DNA from: an uncultured Maritalea sp.
GTDB lineage: Bacteria; Pseudomonadota; Alphaproteobacteria; Rhizobiales; Devosiaceae
Assembly: GCA_913055925.1 (NCBI GenBank)
Contig: CAJXLH010000122.1
Span: forward strand, 1-7,560
Direction of reading: 5' to 3'
Length of the DNA: 7,560 nucleotides
The notes under the pieces were generated by a model. That model searched no databases, was not told the DNA's origin, and saw only the letters and a program-made list of their open reading frames with translations. How positions within the stretch are numbered: the stretch's first letter is position 1; the number at the start of each line of letters is the position of its first letter. Positions 1 to 6,764 of this stretch are shown here, in pieces. A program made the position numbers and the translations under genes.

Positions 1-903
1 CGCGTCGGCAACCAGCGGACAGATATCACGCGCTTTTTGAATGATCTCGTCGAGCAAAAGATCCGTCGTGCTAGGATCTTCAAACTCTCGTTCCGATGTG
101 CTGCCGATGGCGGTGCGCCCATCTTCATGTACTATCAAATAAACACCATTTTGATATATGATAGGCAGATCGGTGGGCAGTTTTGTATTCAAAATCGCCG
201 CTTGACCCTTTACGGGGCGACCCAAAAGGCTGGGCGCAAATGGCTTGAGCAAGTCAAACGACCCAAGACCCGCAGTAACAATGATCGACCCGAACTGGAT
301 TGAGGTGCCATCTGGGAGTGTGAGATTGTTTGGAGAAATTGCTGTGACCGCGCAGCTTTCAAAAATATCGACAGAGGAGGCGATGGCTTTGGTCAGTGCT
401 GACGTTAATCCACGCGGATTTATTCGCGCGGATATGTCATCTACAGTGCATCCAAATGGCATGGACGATTTAACTGGCCAGTTGGATACAACAGGTTTGT
501 TCTGCAAACACATCTGAAAACGATGAGCGTCATGGGACCAAACATCATTAGCGGCTTCACTGCGTTTTTTCGCGTCGAGCACATGCTCTTCACGTGTCAG
601 CGGTAGCACGCGGCCAACACGGCGATAGCCACAATTCGCGCCTGTTGAACTCTCAATCTCAGCAACCAATTGTTCAAGCTCGATCAACCCTTCAAGTTGG
701 AATTGTTTTTTCTGGTTCCATTGGGTTGGCATGTGCGGCATCAGCGCACCCAAAAGTCCGCCGCTGGCGCCAGAGGCAAGCCGACCTTGTTCAAACAAAG
801 CGGTTTTGAGCCCCGCCTTCTGCGCAAAATAGGCACACCAAAGGCCAACAACGCCGCCGCCGACAATGGCTAAATCATATGATGAATGTGGTGATTGAGA
901 CAT
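1..903 (-). CDS. FAD-dependent oxidoreductase (DAO family), MnmC oxidase-domain-like; 3' end cut off
   Basis: Translating the minus strand from the ATG at 903-901 gives 301 uninterrupted codons that run off the left edge. The N-terminus carries a Rossmann dinucleotide-binding motif, GGGVVG (residues 15-20), with an acidic residue (E38) ending the second beta strand. It is followed by ASGASGG and GALMPHMP (about 43-58), which resemble the GASG...GALYP stretch of the MnmC oxidase domain. DAO-family proteins of this size usually have about 340-400 residues, so a C-terminal part is probably missing. It is divergent from mnmD, which suggests it acts on the same tRNA wobble base, oxidatively removing the carboxymethyl group of cmnm5(s2)U34 to give nm5(s2)U. 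That role is inferred from context; a glycine-oxidase or D-amino-acid dehydrogenase role is possible. The start fits the usual spacing before the FAD motif. A GAAGG lies only 1 nt before the ATG, so the ribosome binding site is not convincing. Confidence 0.88.
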   Translation of the reverse strand, partial: MSQSPHSSYDLAIVGGGVVGLWCAYFAQKAGLKTALFEQGRLASGASGGLLGALMPHMPTQWNQKKQFQLEGLIELEQLVAEIESSTGANCGYRRVGRVLPLTREEHVLDAKKRSEAANDVWSHDAHRFQMCLQNKPVVSNWPVKSSMPFGCTVDDISARINPRGLTSALTKAIASSVDIFESCAVTAISPNNLTLPDGTSIQFGSIIVTAGLGSFDLLKPFAPSLLGRPVKGQAAILNTKLPTDLPIIYQNGVYLIVHEDGRTAIGSTSEREFEDPSTTDLLLDEIIQKARDICPLVADA

Positions 904-948
904 GCCTTCGAATGATCACATTCACCTAAGATTGACAAGCAATTTTGA

Positions 949-976
949 TTGCCGTCGCAACTCGTCGCGCTATAAA
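949..976 (+). promoter_or_regulatory. possible mnmD promoter in the divergent intergenic region
   Basis: The 97-bp gap between the divergent genes (904-1000) contains TTGCCG (949-954), 16 nt, then TATAAA (971-976), placed about 25 nt before the mnmD start. The -10 is good and the -35 matches four of six consensus bases. A better isolated -35 (TTGACA, 932-937) has no matching -10 at 16-18 nt. No convincing promoter was found for the minus-strand gene. A GCAAT-N4-ATTGC inverted repeat (939-952) lies just upstream and overlaps the proposed -35. Confidence 0.3.
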
Positions 977-1000
977 GGCGAAAAGCGTGAATGATGACCG

Positions 1001-1696
1001 ATGAGCAAAGACAATAATCTCGAATGGCAGAATGGCGACCTGCCTTATTCGCAAGAGTTTGGCGACCATTTTTATTCACGTGCAGATGGCCGCTTGGAAT
1101 GTGACCATGTTTTTTTGCGCGGTAACAATGTGCAGGAGCGCTGGACGGCAACGGAACGGTTTTCGATTGGCGAATTGGGCTTCGGCACGGGCCTAAATCT
1201 TTTGGAAACCTGGCGTCAATGGGTCGAGCAGCGAAAAGCGGGGCAAACGCTTTTGTTCACCTCTTTCGAATTGTATCCGATGCAAGCGAGCGAAATTGAA
1301 CGCGCCCTCAAGTCTTGGCCAATATTGGGTGAGCAAACAGGTGTTCTTATCGAAAACTGGAACGCCGTGACAAAGGGCAAGTTGGTTGCGTTGGATGGCC
1401 AGACCTTTTTCCAACTCGTCGTTGGTGACGTGCGCGAAATGCTGCCCATTTGGGATGGGGCTGCCGATGCTTGGTTCCTCGATGGATTTGCCCCGTCCAA
1501 AAACCCGCAAATGTGGGAAGAGGAAATGTTGAAAGCGCTTGCCCGCAAGACGAACCCAGGTGGCACGGTGGCGACCTATACCGCGGCAGGCTGGGTGCGG
1601 CGAAATTTGATTGCGGCTGGTTTCGATATGCAAAAATGTCCGGGCCACGCTGGTAAACGCGAAATGATGAAGGGCGTGTTTCAATCTCAAGATTGA
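1001..1696 (+). CDS. mnmD: MnmD: tRNA 5-(methyl)aminomethyl-2-thiouridine-34 methyltransferase
   Basis: The 231-residue product matches the methyltransferase half of MnmC (the family once called DUF752). It uses S-adenosylmethionine to methylate nm5(s2)U34 to mnm5(s2)U34 in the anticodon of certain tRNAs, in the cytoplasm. Seen in the protein: the SAM-binding glycine loop ELGFGTGLN (58-66), the signature DAWFLDGFAPSKNP (156-169) with the acidic pair typical of the active site, a TYTAAGWVRRNL segment (about 193-204), and the C-terminal GKREMM (218-223). Length is normal for stand-alone MnmD. The ATG at 1001 is the only in-frame start that gives the usual N-terminus; the ATGATG at 991 is in another frame. 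The ribosome binding site is weak. The oxidoreductase partner is divergent rather than fused. The stop codon overlaps the likely -35 box of the following B12 operon. Confidence 0.92.
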   Translation: MSKDNNLEWQNGDLPYSQEFGDHFYSRADGRLECDHVFLRGNNVQERWTATERFSIGELGFGTGLNLLETWRQWVEQRKAGQTLLFTSFELYPMQASEIERALKSWPILGEQTGVLIENWNAVTKGKLVALDGQTFFQLVVGDVREMLPIWDGAADAWFLDGFAPSKNPQMWEEEMLKALARKTNPGGTVATYTAAGWVRRNLIAAGFDMQKCPGHAGKREMMKGVFQSQD

Positions 1697-1721
1697 CGCG
1701 CACCCCTCTTTAATGTCAGAT
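1693..1721 (+). promoter_or_regulatory. likely promoter of the cobWNO operon
   Basis: TTGACG (1693-1698, five of six consensus bases) is followed by 17 nt and TCAGAT (1716-1721, three of six). Alphaproteobacterial housekeeping promoters often keep a strong TTGAC and a loose -10. A start about 7 nt downstream would fall near 1728, right where the riboswitch fold begins, which supports the assignment. The -35 overlaps the mnmD stop codon. TAATGT (1711-1716) is a better -10 by sequence but would leave only 12 nt of spacing. Confidence 0.4.
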
Positions 1722-1728
1722 CACCCTC

Positions 1729-1912
1729 GTGGTTTTTGCGCATTGGGACAATGCGCGAAATGAAAAGGGAACATGGTGAGGCGTACCCAACAGGGACCGA
1801 ATCCATGGCTGCCCCCGCAACTGTAAGCGATGAGACGCGCTTCAAACGCCACTGACAAATGTCGGGAAGGCGAAGCGTGTCGCCCGAATCGCGAAGCCAG
1901 GAGACCTGCCAC
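1729..1912 (+). promoter_or_regulatory. cobalamin (B12) riboswitch aptamer upstream of cobW
   Basis: All the classical conserved blocks occur in order: GGGAA (1767-1771), GGTG (1775-1778), GAATCC (1799-1804), GCTGCCCCCGCAACTGTAA (1808-1826), GCCACTG (1848-1854), GGGAAGGCG (1864-1872) and the B12 box AAGCCAGGAGACCTGCC (1894-1910). The ends can pair as a short P1 helix, GTGGT (1729-1733) with GCCAC (1908-1912). A perfect 8-bp hairpin with a 3-nt loop (1738-1756) forms an upstream arm. The family binds adenosyl- or other cobalamins and turns down B12 synthesis or uptake genes when the vitamin is plentiful. Here it sits in front of cobW-cobN-cobO, which fits feedback control. I cannot tell ligand selectivity from the sequence alone. 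Confidence 0.96.
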
Positions 1913-1922
1913 AGATCTATTA

Positions 1923-1969
1923 CGCGCTTATTTGCGCGCCACATACCAATAAAGCCGTCGGGTGGACGG
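1923..1969 (+). promoter_or_regulatory. riboswitch expression platform: two small hairpins before cobW
   Basis: Between the aptamer and cobW are two possible hairpins. The first is CGCGC (1923-1927), loop TTATTT, GCGCG (1934-1938). The second is CCGTC (1955-1959), loop GGGTG, GACGG (1965-1969), ending directly at the Shine-Dalgarno. Neither is followed by a run of T, so an intrinsic terminator is not evident. This favours control of translation initiation over transcription termination, which is the common mode in Gram-negative bacteria. The mechanism is inferred, not seen. Confidence 0.4.
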
Positions 1970-1976
1970 AGAAGGA
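1970..1976 (+). promoter_or_regulatory. Shine-Dalgarno that fixes the cobW start
   Basis: AGAAGGA lies 6 nt before the ATG at 1983, so this ATG is chosen over the in-frame GTG at 1962. The GTG would add seven residues, has no Shine-Dalgarno of its own, and overlaps the second hairpin of the expression platform. Confidence 0.7.
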
Positions 1977-1982
1977 CTGAAT

Positions 1983-3050
1983 ATGAAAACGAAAATTCCG
2001 GCAACGGTAATCACAGGCTTTTTGGGCGCAGGTAAGACCACTCTTGTGCGCCACGTACTCAACAATGCCAAAGGCAAGCGCATCGCGCTGATCATCAATG
2101 AGTTTGGTGACGTTGGTGTTGATCGGGATGTATTGCAAGGCTGCGGTGATGAAGCTTGCTCTGACACTGATATGGTGGAGCTGGCAAACGGCTGCATTTG
2201 CTGCACCGTGGCTGAAGACTTTATACCAACCATCACCGAGCTCTTAAAGCGCGAGCCGCGCCCGGATCATATTGTGATTGAAACGTCCGGCCTAGCGCTG
2301 CCACAACCTTTGGTGCGCGCGTTCAACTGGCCAGAAATTAAAGCAGATGTGACCGTTGATGGTGTTGTCACCGTTGCAGATGCCGCCGCGCTAGCGGATG
2401 GGCGCTTTGCGTCCGATGAAGAAGCGGTTGATGCGCAACGTCGATCCGATGAGATGCTGGATCATGACACCCCGATGGGCGAACTGTTTGAGGATCAACT
2501 TGTTTGTGCTGATCTCATTTTGCTCAACAAATCGGACCTCGTCGAAGAGAGCCGTTTGGCTGAAGTTGAGGCCGAACTGAAAAAGCATCTTCGTGACGGT
2601 GTGAAATTGGTGCGAACCCAAAAAGGCGAAGTGGATATGGCCGCGCTTTTGGGGATTGAAAGTGAATCTGAAACCGACATGGAAGCACGGATGTCGCATC
2701 ATGAGCGCCACCACGCCGCTGAAGGTGAAGATCACCACCACCATCATCACGAGCATGATGATTTCGACAGCTTCTCCATCCAGCTGCCCGAAATTGCGAA
2801 TAAAAAGCAACTTTCGGATGCGGTGGAAAGCGTGATCAAGAAACATGATATTCTGCGACTAAAGGGATTTGCGGCGATCAAAGATGCGCCTGCACGATTG
2901 TCGTTGCAAGCTGTTGGGCCGCGTATCGATACCTACTTCGATCGTACTTGGGAAAGCGACGAGGCACGCGGTACATCCTTGGTGGTCATTGGCCAAGCGC
3001 CTCTCAATCAAGCTGAAATTGCATCTGAGTTGCGTTCGGCGTTGAGCTAA
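1983..3050 (+). CDS. cobW: CobW: GTP-dependent cobalt metallochaperone for cobalamin synthesis
   Basis: The 355-residue protein belongs to the CobW/COG0523 subfamily of G3E P-loop GTPases. CobW is thought to bind Co(II) with GTP and deliver it to the aerobic cobaltochelatase. Seen here: Walker A GFLGAGKTT (12-20), the metal-binding CxCC motif (C71, C73, C74) preceded by two further cysteines (C54, C59), an ETSGLALPQPL segment, the guanine-specificity motif NKSD, and a CobW C-terminal domain. A His-rich linker (residues 239-258) has eleven His, six of them consecutive (251-256), and probably serves in metal binding or storage. Length is normal. It is the first gene behind the B12 riboswitch, and its stop codon overlaps the cobN start by 1 nt. 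The position directly before cobN and the cysteine pattern favour cobalt CobW over zinc-related COG0523 paralogues. Confidence 0.95.
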   Translation: MKTKIPATVITGFLGAGKTTLVRHVLNNAKGKRIALIINEFGDVGVDRDVLQGCGDEACSDTDMVELANGCICCTVAEDFIPTITELLKREPRPDHIVIETSGLALPQPLVRAFNWPEIKADVTVDGVVTVADAAALADGRFASDEEAVDAQRRSDEMLDHDTPMGELFEDQLVCADLILLNKSDLVEESRLAEVEAELKKHLRDGVKLVRTQKGEVDMAALLGIESESETDMEARMSHHERHHAAEGEDHHHHHHEHDDFDSFSIQLPEIANKKQLSDAVESVIKKHDILRLKGFAAIKDAPARLSLQAVGPRIDTYFDRTWESDEARGTSLVVIGQAPLNQAEIASELRSALS

Positions 3051-6000
3051 TGCACCTCCTCAGCGCACAAGCTGGTGAAATCCAACAAGAAGGTGAGGCG
3101 ATTGACCTAGGGCAATCGCCCGCTGATATTTTGTTTTTGTCAGCAGCAGGTACCGAGCTTGCCGCATTCGCAAATGCAGCAGATGCTCAACAGTTCGACC
3201 AACTGCGTTTGGCCAACACCATGCGCATCAGCCACAATTTTTCAGTTGATCTTTGGCTCGAGCAAACAGCGACCAAAGCAAAGCTTATCGTTGTTCGCTT
3301 GCTCGGCGGACGCGCTTATTGGACCTATGGTACCGATCAACTAAGTGCGCTCTGTCACGACGAGGGCATTCAGCTGGCGTTGCTGCCAGGGGATGCCAAT
3401 CCTGATCCGGACCTTAAATCGCGCTCGAACATTGATGGCGATTTCTATGATGCGCTTCATGCCTTGTTTGTGGCGGGTGGGCAAAGCAATATTGACCAAG
3501 CGCTCAAGGCAATGCGTGGAATTGTTGACGGCGCGACCAAACTGCCAACGCCGATGCAGACGCCAAAGGCTGGCATTTACAGTCCCGAATTAGGCGTTGT
3601 CGAAAAGCTCGATAGTCAGCAGTTGGCTGACAGACCGGTTGCACCAATCATCTTTTATAAAGCGCTCTTGGATGGTGGCAATCTGGCGCCGATCAATGCA
3701 CTTGTCTCGGCGTTGAGCGAATGTGATCTTGCGCCGCTGCCAATCGTTGTGTCGTCGCTAAAAGATCAGCATTGCGTTCAGTTTGTCCAAAAACAATTTG
3801 CAGAAAACGCACCTCAAATCATTCTCAATGCAACCGGCTTTGCGCTTGGGATCAATGACTTGAATGAAATCACTAACCCGTTCATTGGAACTGATGCACC
3901 AATCATTCAACTCGTGCAATCGGGCCGCCCAAGTGAAGAATGGCAAAACAACATTCAAGGACTCAATGCCAAAGACCTTGCAATGCAGGTGGTGTTGCCA
4001 GAACTCGACGGACGTATCGGCGATGTTTTGATTGCTCATAAAGCGCAGGGCATTTGGCACGAACGTACGCAATGCCCTTTGTCGTCCAACCAGCCCCATA
4101 CCGAAGGCGTTTTGGCTGCGGCGCGGCTTGCAAAAAATTGGGTAACATTGCGGCAAGCGGAAACGTCTAAGCGCAAGGTGGGGATTGTTCTGGCCAACTA
4201 CCCCATTCGAGATGGGCGAATTGCGAACGGTGTGGGCTATGATGCGCCGCAATCAACCGTTGAGATATTGACGTATTTGGACGGCGCTGGTTATGCGATA
4301 TCGGATTTGCCTGCTGAGGGGAATGCGTTAGTTGAGCGACTGCAAGCAGGGCCAACGAACGCAAATCCAAAACGCGGGAAAAGCGATTTTTCATTCTCGC
4401 TTGATGATTACCAAAAACTCTTCGCTCAGCTACCCGTGAGTGTCCAAAATCAAGTCACAGATCGCTGGGGTGCGCCCAAGGATGACCCGTTCTGTCGCGA
4501 TCAAGAGTTTCACCTTCCGGTATTGGACTTCGGCAATGCGGTTGTGATGTTGCAGCCAGCACGCGGCTATCACCTTGACCCAGAGGCGAGCTATCACGAC
4601 CCAGATTTGATGCCGCCGCATGGATATCTTGCGGCCTATTTGTGGCTCAAAAACCAATTTGGCGTTCACGCGATCATTCACAATGGCAAGCACGGTAATC
4701 TGGAATGGTTGCCGGGCAAGGCAAATGCGCTCAGTCCTGAATGCTATCCGCAGCAATTGTGGGCAGAACTGCCGCATTTTTATCCCTTCATTGTTAATGA
4801 TCCGGGAGAAGGCACGCAGGCGAAACGGCGCACCGGCGCGGTGATTATTGCCCACCTCACGCCGCCGCTCACCCGCGCTGAAACCTATGGACCACTAAAG
4901 GACCTGGAGGCGCTTGCGGATGAATATTACAATGCATTAGGCCTCGATCAACGTCGACTAAATGATCTTAAAAATCGCATTCTTGACCTGTGTCGCGACA
5001 CAGGACTCGACAAAGATATGGGGTTAGAAAATCAAGGTGACGATGACGCGCTGCAAACCATAGATACCTTTTTGTGCGAGCTGAAAGAGGCGCAAATTCG
5101 TGATGGATTGCATATATTTGGACAGGCACCAAACGGTCGGTTGCAAACAGATCTATTGGTGGCATTGGCTCGGGTCCCAAGAGGCGAAGTGGCCGGAAAG
5201 GACAAGTCTTTGATCCGGGCACTCGCTGACGATTTGGCTCTTGGATTTGATCCACTTTCTGCGCCGATGGGCGAGCCGTGGGATGGACCTAGACCAGAGA
5301 TTTTGATGACCCAGTCTGACGCCACATGGCGCCATATTGGCCACACGATTGAGCGTCTGGAATTGCTCGCTTCATCTTTGGTCGCTGCAGACGAAGAATG
5401 TGCCAGCGACTGGGCGCAAACCCGAGCCGTTTTGGATGAGATCGAAACGTCTATTGCACCCAAGCTCGAGCTCTCTGGCCAACTCGAGCGAGAGAATTTG
5501 CTGCGAGGACTAGAGGGTAAATTTGTTGCGCCGGGTTCTTCAGGCGCGCCAACGCGCGGTCGTCTCGATGTCCTGCCCACCGGACGAAATTTTTATTCAG
5601 TCGACAATCGTGCAGTGCCAACGCCGACGGCATGGGAGTTGGGTAAGAAATCCGCCGAAAACCTCATCACCCGGCATTTTCAGGATCATGGCACCTATTT
5701 AAAATCCATTGCCTTGTCGGTTTGGGGAACGTCAAATATGCGTACAGGTGGCGATGATGTGGCCCAAGCTTTGGCGCTAATAGGTGTTAAGCCGAAATGG
5801 GATATCGGTTCACATCGAGTGTCCGGTTACGAAATCATTCCGCTTGCAAAATTGGGTCGGCCACGTGTCGATGTGACATTGCGCATATCTGGTTTTTTTC
5901 GCGATGCATTTCCAGCACAGATAGAGCTATTCGACAAAGCCATAAGGGCCGTTGGGGCGCTGGATGAGCCCCCAAGCGAGAACCCAATATCGGAACGTAT

Positions 6001-6763
6001 GCGAACAGATGCGTTGGCGTTGATGAATGACGGCGCAAGCGAAGCAGATGCAGCAATGCGGGCTGGTTACCGGGTTTTCGGATCTAAACCCGGGGCATAT
6101 GGAGCGGGTCTTCAAGGCATTATGGACAGCGGTGACTGGCAAGACATTGACGATATCGCCACCGCGTTCCTGAACTGGGGGCAATATGCATATGGCAGCA
6201 AAACCAAAGGTGAAAAGGCGAGGGAGCAACTTGTCTCACGTCTAAAGTCAGTCGAAGCGGTGGTGCATAACCAAGATAACCGCGAACATGACTTGTTAGA
6301 TAGTGATGATTACTATCAGTTTGAGGGTGGTCTGACGGCCACGGCAACTGCATTGTCTGGACATCAGCCAATCAACTATCACAATGATCATTCGCGCCCT
6401 GGGCGTCCTTTAGCCAAGACCTTGGAAGAGGAAATCTCCAAGGTTATGCGCTCACGCGTTGTCAATCCAAAATGGATCAATGGGGTCAAACGCCACGGCT
6501 ATAAAGGCGCGTTCGAAATCATTGCCACAACGGACTATATGTTCGCATTTGCCGCGACCACTGGCGCGGTCAAGTCGCACCATTTCGACATTGCCTTTGA
6601 TGCTTTTGTGCTGGATGATGACACGCGTCACTTTATTCAAGAAAACAACAAATTCGGCTACAGCGAGTTGATCGCGAAATTTAACGAAGCCATCAAACGT
6701 GGCTATTGGACGCCAAAACGAAATTCGATTTACGCCTATTTGGACGAGGGAGCGGTGAACTAA
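3050..6763 (+). CDS. cobN: CobN: large subunit of aerobic cobaltochelatase
   Basis: The 1237-residue protein is the large subunit of the CobNST complex, which uses ATP to insert Co2+ into hydrogenobyrinic acid a,c-diamide in the aerobic cobalamin pathway. It is related to the magnesium chelatase subunit ChlH/BchH. Family hallmarks occur in order: an N-terminus MHLLSAQAGEI, the segment HNGKHGNLEWLPGK (544-557) with candidate metal- or tetrapyrrole-binding His residues, GTQAKRR (588-594), WGTSNMRTGGDD (starting at 892), RPRVDVTLRISGFFRD (937-952), and a conserved C-terminal stretch from W1142 (WINGVKRHGYKGAFE). The frame is open throughout, and the length is close to the roughly 1250-1280 residues usual in alphaproteobacteria, so the gene appears intact. 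It overlaps the cobW stop by 1 nt and lacks a clear Shine-Dalgarno, suggesting translational coupling. Its ATPase partners CobS and CobT are absent here, as is common, since they are often encoded elsewhere. Confidence 0.97.
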   Translation: MHLLSAQAGEIQQEGEAIDLGQSPADILFLSAAGTELAAFANAADAQQFDQLRLANTMRISHNFSVDLWLEQTATKAKLIVVRLLGGRAYWTYGTDQLSALCHDEGIQLALLPGDANPDPDLKSRSNIDGDFYDALHALFVAGGQSNIDQALKAMRGIVDGATKLPTPMQTPKAGIYSPELGVVEKLDSQQLADRPVAPIIFYKALLDGGNLAPINALVSALSECDLAPLPIVVSSLKDQHCVQFVQKQFAENAPQIILNATGFALGINDLNEITNPFIGTDAPIIQLVQSGRPSEEWQNNIQGLNAKDLAMQVVLPELDGRIGDVLIAHKAQGIWHERTQCPLSSNQPHTEGVLAAARLAKNWVTLRQAETSKRKVGIVLANYPIRDGRIANGVGYDAPQSTVEILTYLDGAGYAISDLPAEGNALVERLQAGPTNANPKRGKSDFSFSLDDYQKLFAQLPVSVQNQVTDRWGAPKDDPFCRDQEFHLPVLDFGNAVVMLQPARGYHLDPEASYHDPDLMPPHGYLAAYLWLKNQFGVHAIIHNGKHGNLEWLPGKANALSPECYPQQLWAELPHFYPFIVNDPGEGTQAKRRTGAVIIAHLTPPLTRAETYGPLKDLEALADEYYNALGLDQRRLNDLKNRILDLCRDTGLDKDMGLENQGDDDALQTIDTFLCELKEAQIRDGLHIFGQAPNGRLQTDLLVALARVPRGEVAGKDKSLIRALADDLALGFDPLSAPMGEPWDGPRPEILMTQSDATWRHIGHTIERLELLASSLVAADEECASDWAQTRAVLDEIETSIAPKLELSGQLERENLLRGLEGKFVAPGSSGAPTRGRLDVLPTGRNFYSVDNRAVPTPTAWELGKKSAENLITRHFQDHGTYLKSIALSVWGTSNMRTGGDDVAQALALIGVKPKWDIGSHRVSGYEIIPLAKLGRPRVDVTLRISGFFRDAFPAQIELFDKAIRAVGALDEPPSENPISERMRTDALALMNDGASEADAAMRAGYRVFGSKPGAYGAGLQGIMDSGDWQDIDDIATAFLNWGQYAYGSKTKGEKAREQLVSRLKSVEAVVHNQDNREHDLLDSDDYYQFEGGLTATATALSGHQPINYHNDHSRPGRPLAKTLEEEISKVMRSRVVNPKWINGVKRHGYKGAFEIIATTDYMFAFAATTGAVKSHHFDIAFDAFVLDDDTRHFIQENNKFGYSELIAKFNEAIKRGYWTPKRNSIYAYLDEGAVN
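4987..5004. repeat. perfect 18-bp palindrome inside cobN
   Basis: CCTGTGTCGCGACACAGG reads the same on both strands, with no spacer. It lies in the cobN reading frame and encodes part of LDLCRDTGL. No function is known to me. It could be a protein-binding site or chance plus codon constraint. Confidence 0.6.
6747..6752 (+). promoter_or_regulatory. ribosome binding site of cobO inside the end of cobN
   Basis: AGGGAG, in the last codons of cobN, lies 12 nt before the cobO ATG at 6765. The spacing is rather long, but no better candidate exists, and ribosomes finishing cobN could restart across the 1-nt gap. Confidence 0.4.
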
Positions 6764-6764
6764 G

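Noticed and set aside
37..517. Two overlapping plus-strand open frames of 88 and 90 codons
   Set aside because: They lie wholly opposite the oxidoreductase gene, whose minus-strand frame is open across 301 codons and has clear family motifs.
932..937. Strong TTGACA as the mnmD -35
   Set aside because: No acceptable -10 lies 16-18 nt downstream; the TATAAA at 971 is 33 nt away.
1193..1703. Minus-strand open frames of 116-165 codons opposite mnmD
   Set aside because: mnmD is well supported by motifs; the antisense products show no recognisable domain and look like codon-bias shadows.
1697..1740. Intrinsic terminator after mnmD
   Set aside because: There is a TTTTT run at 1733-1737, but the preceding bases form at most a 3-bp stem, and the region fits better as the start of the riboswitch.
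1923..1938. Riboswitch terminator hairpin
   Set aside because: The stem is only 5 bp and is followed by CCACATACC rather than a U-tract, so it was kept only as a possible expression-platform hairpin.
1962..1982. GTG start for cobW that adds seven residues
   Set aside because: It has no Shine-Dalgarno, while the ATG at 1983 has AGAAGGA at good spacing and gives the normal family N-terminus.
1687..2004. Minus-strand 105-codon frame across the leader
   Set aside because: It is antisense to the B12 riboswitch, whose conserved boxes explain the sequence; it has no family resemblance.
5032..5580. Minus-strand 182-codon frame opposite cobN
   Set aside because: It is Ser/Pro/Arg-rich with no domain, as expected for a shadow frame of a well-conserved gene. 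The same applies to 3758-4252 and 4430-4855.
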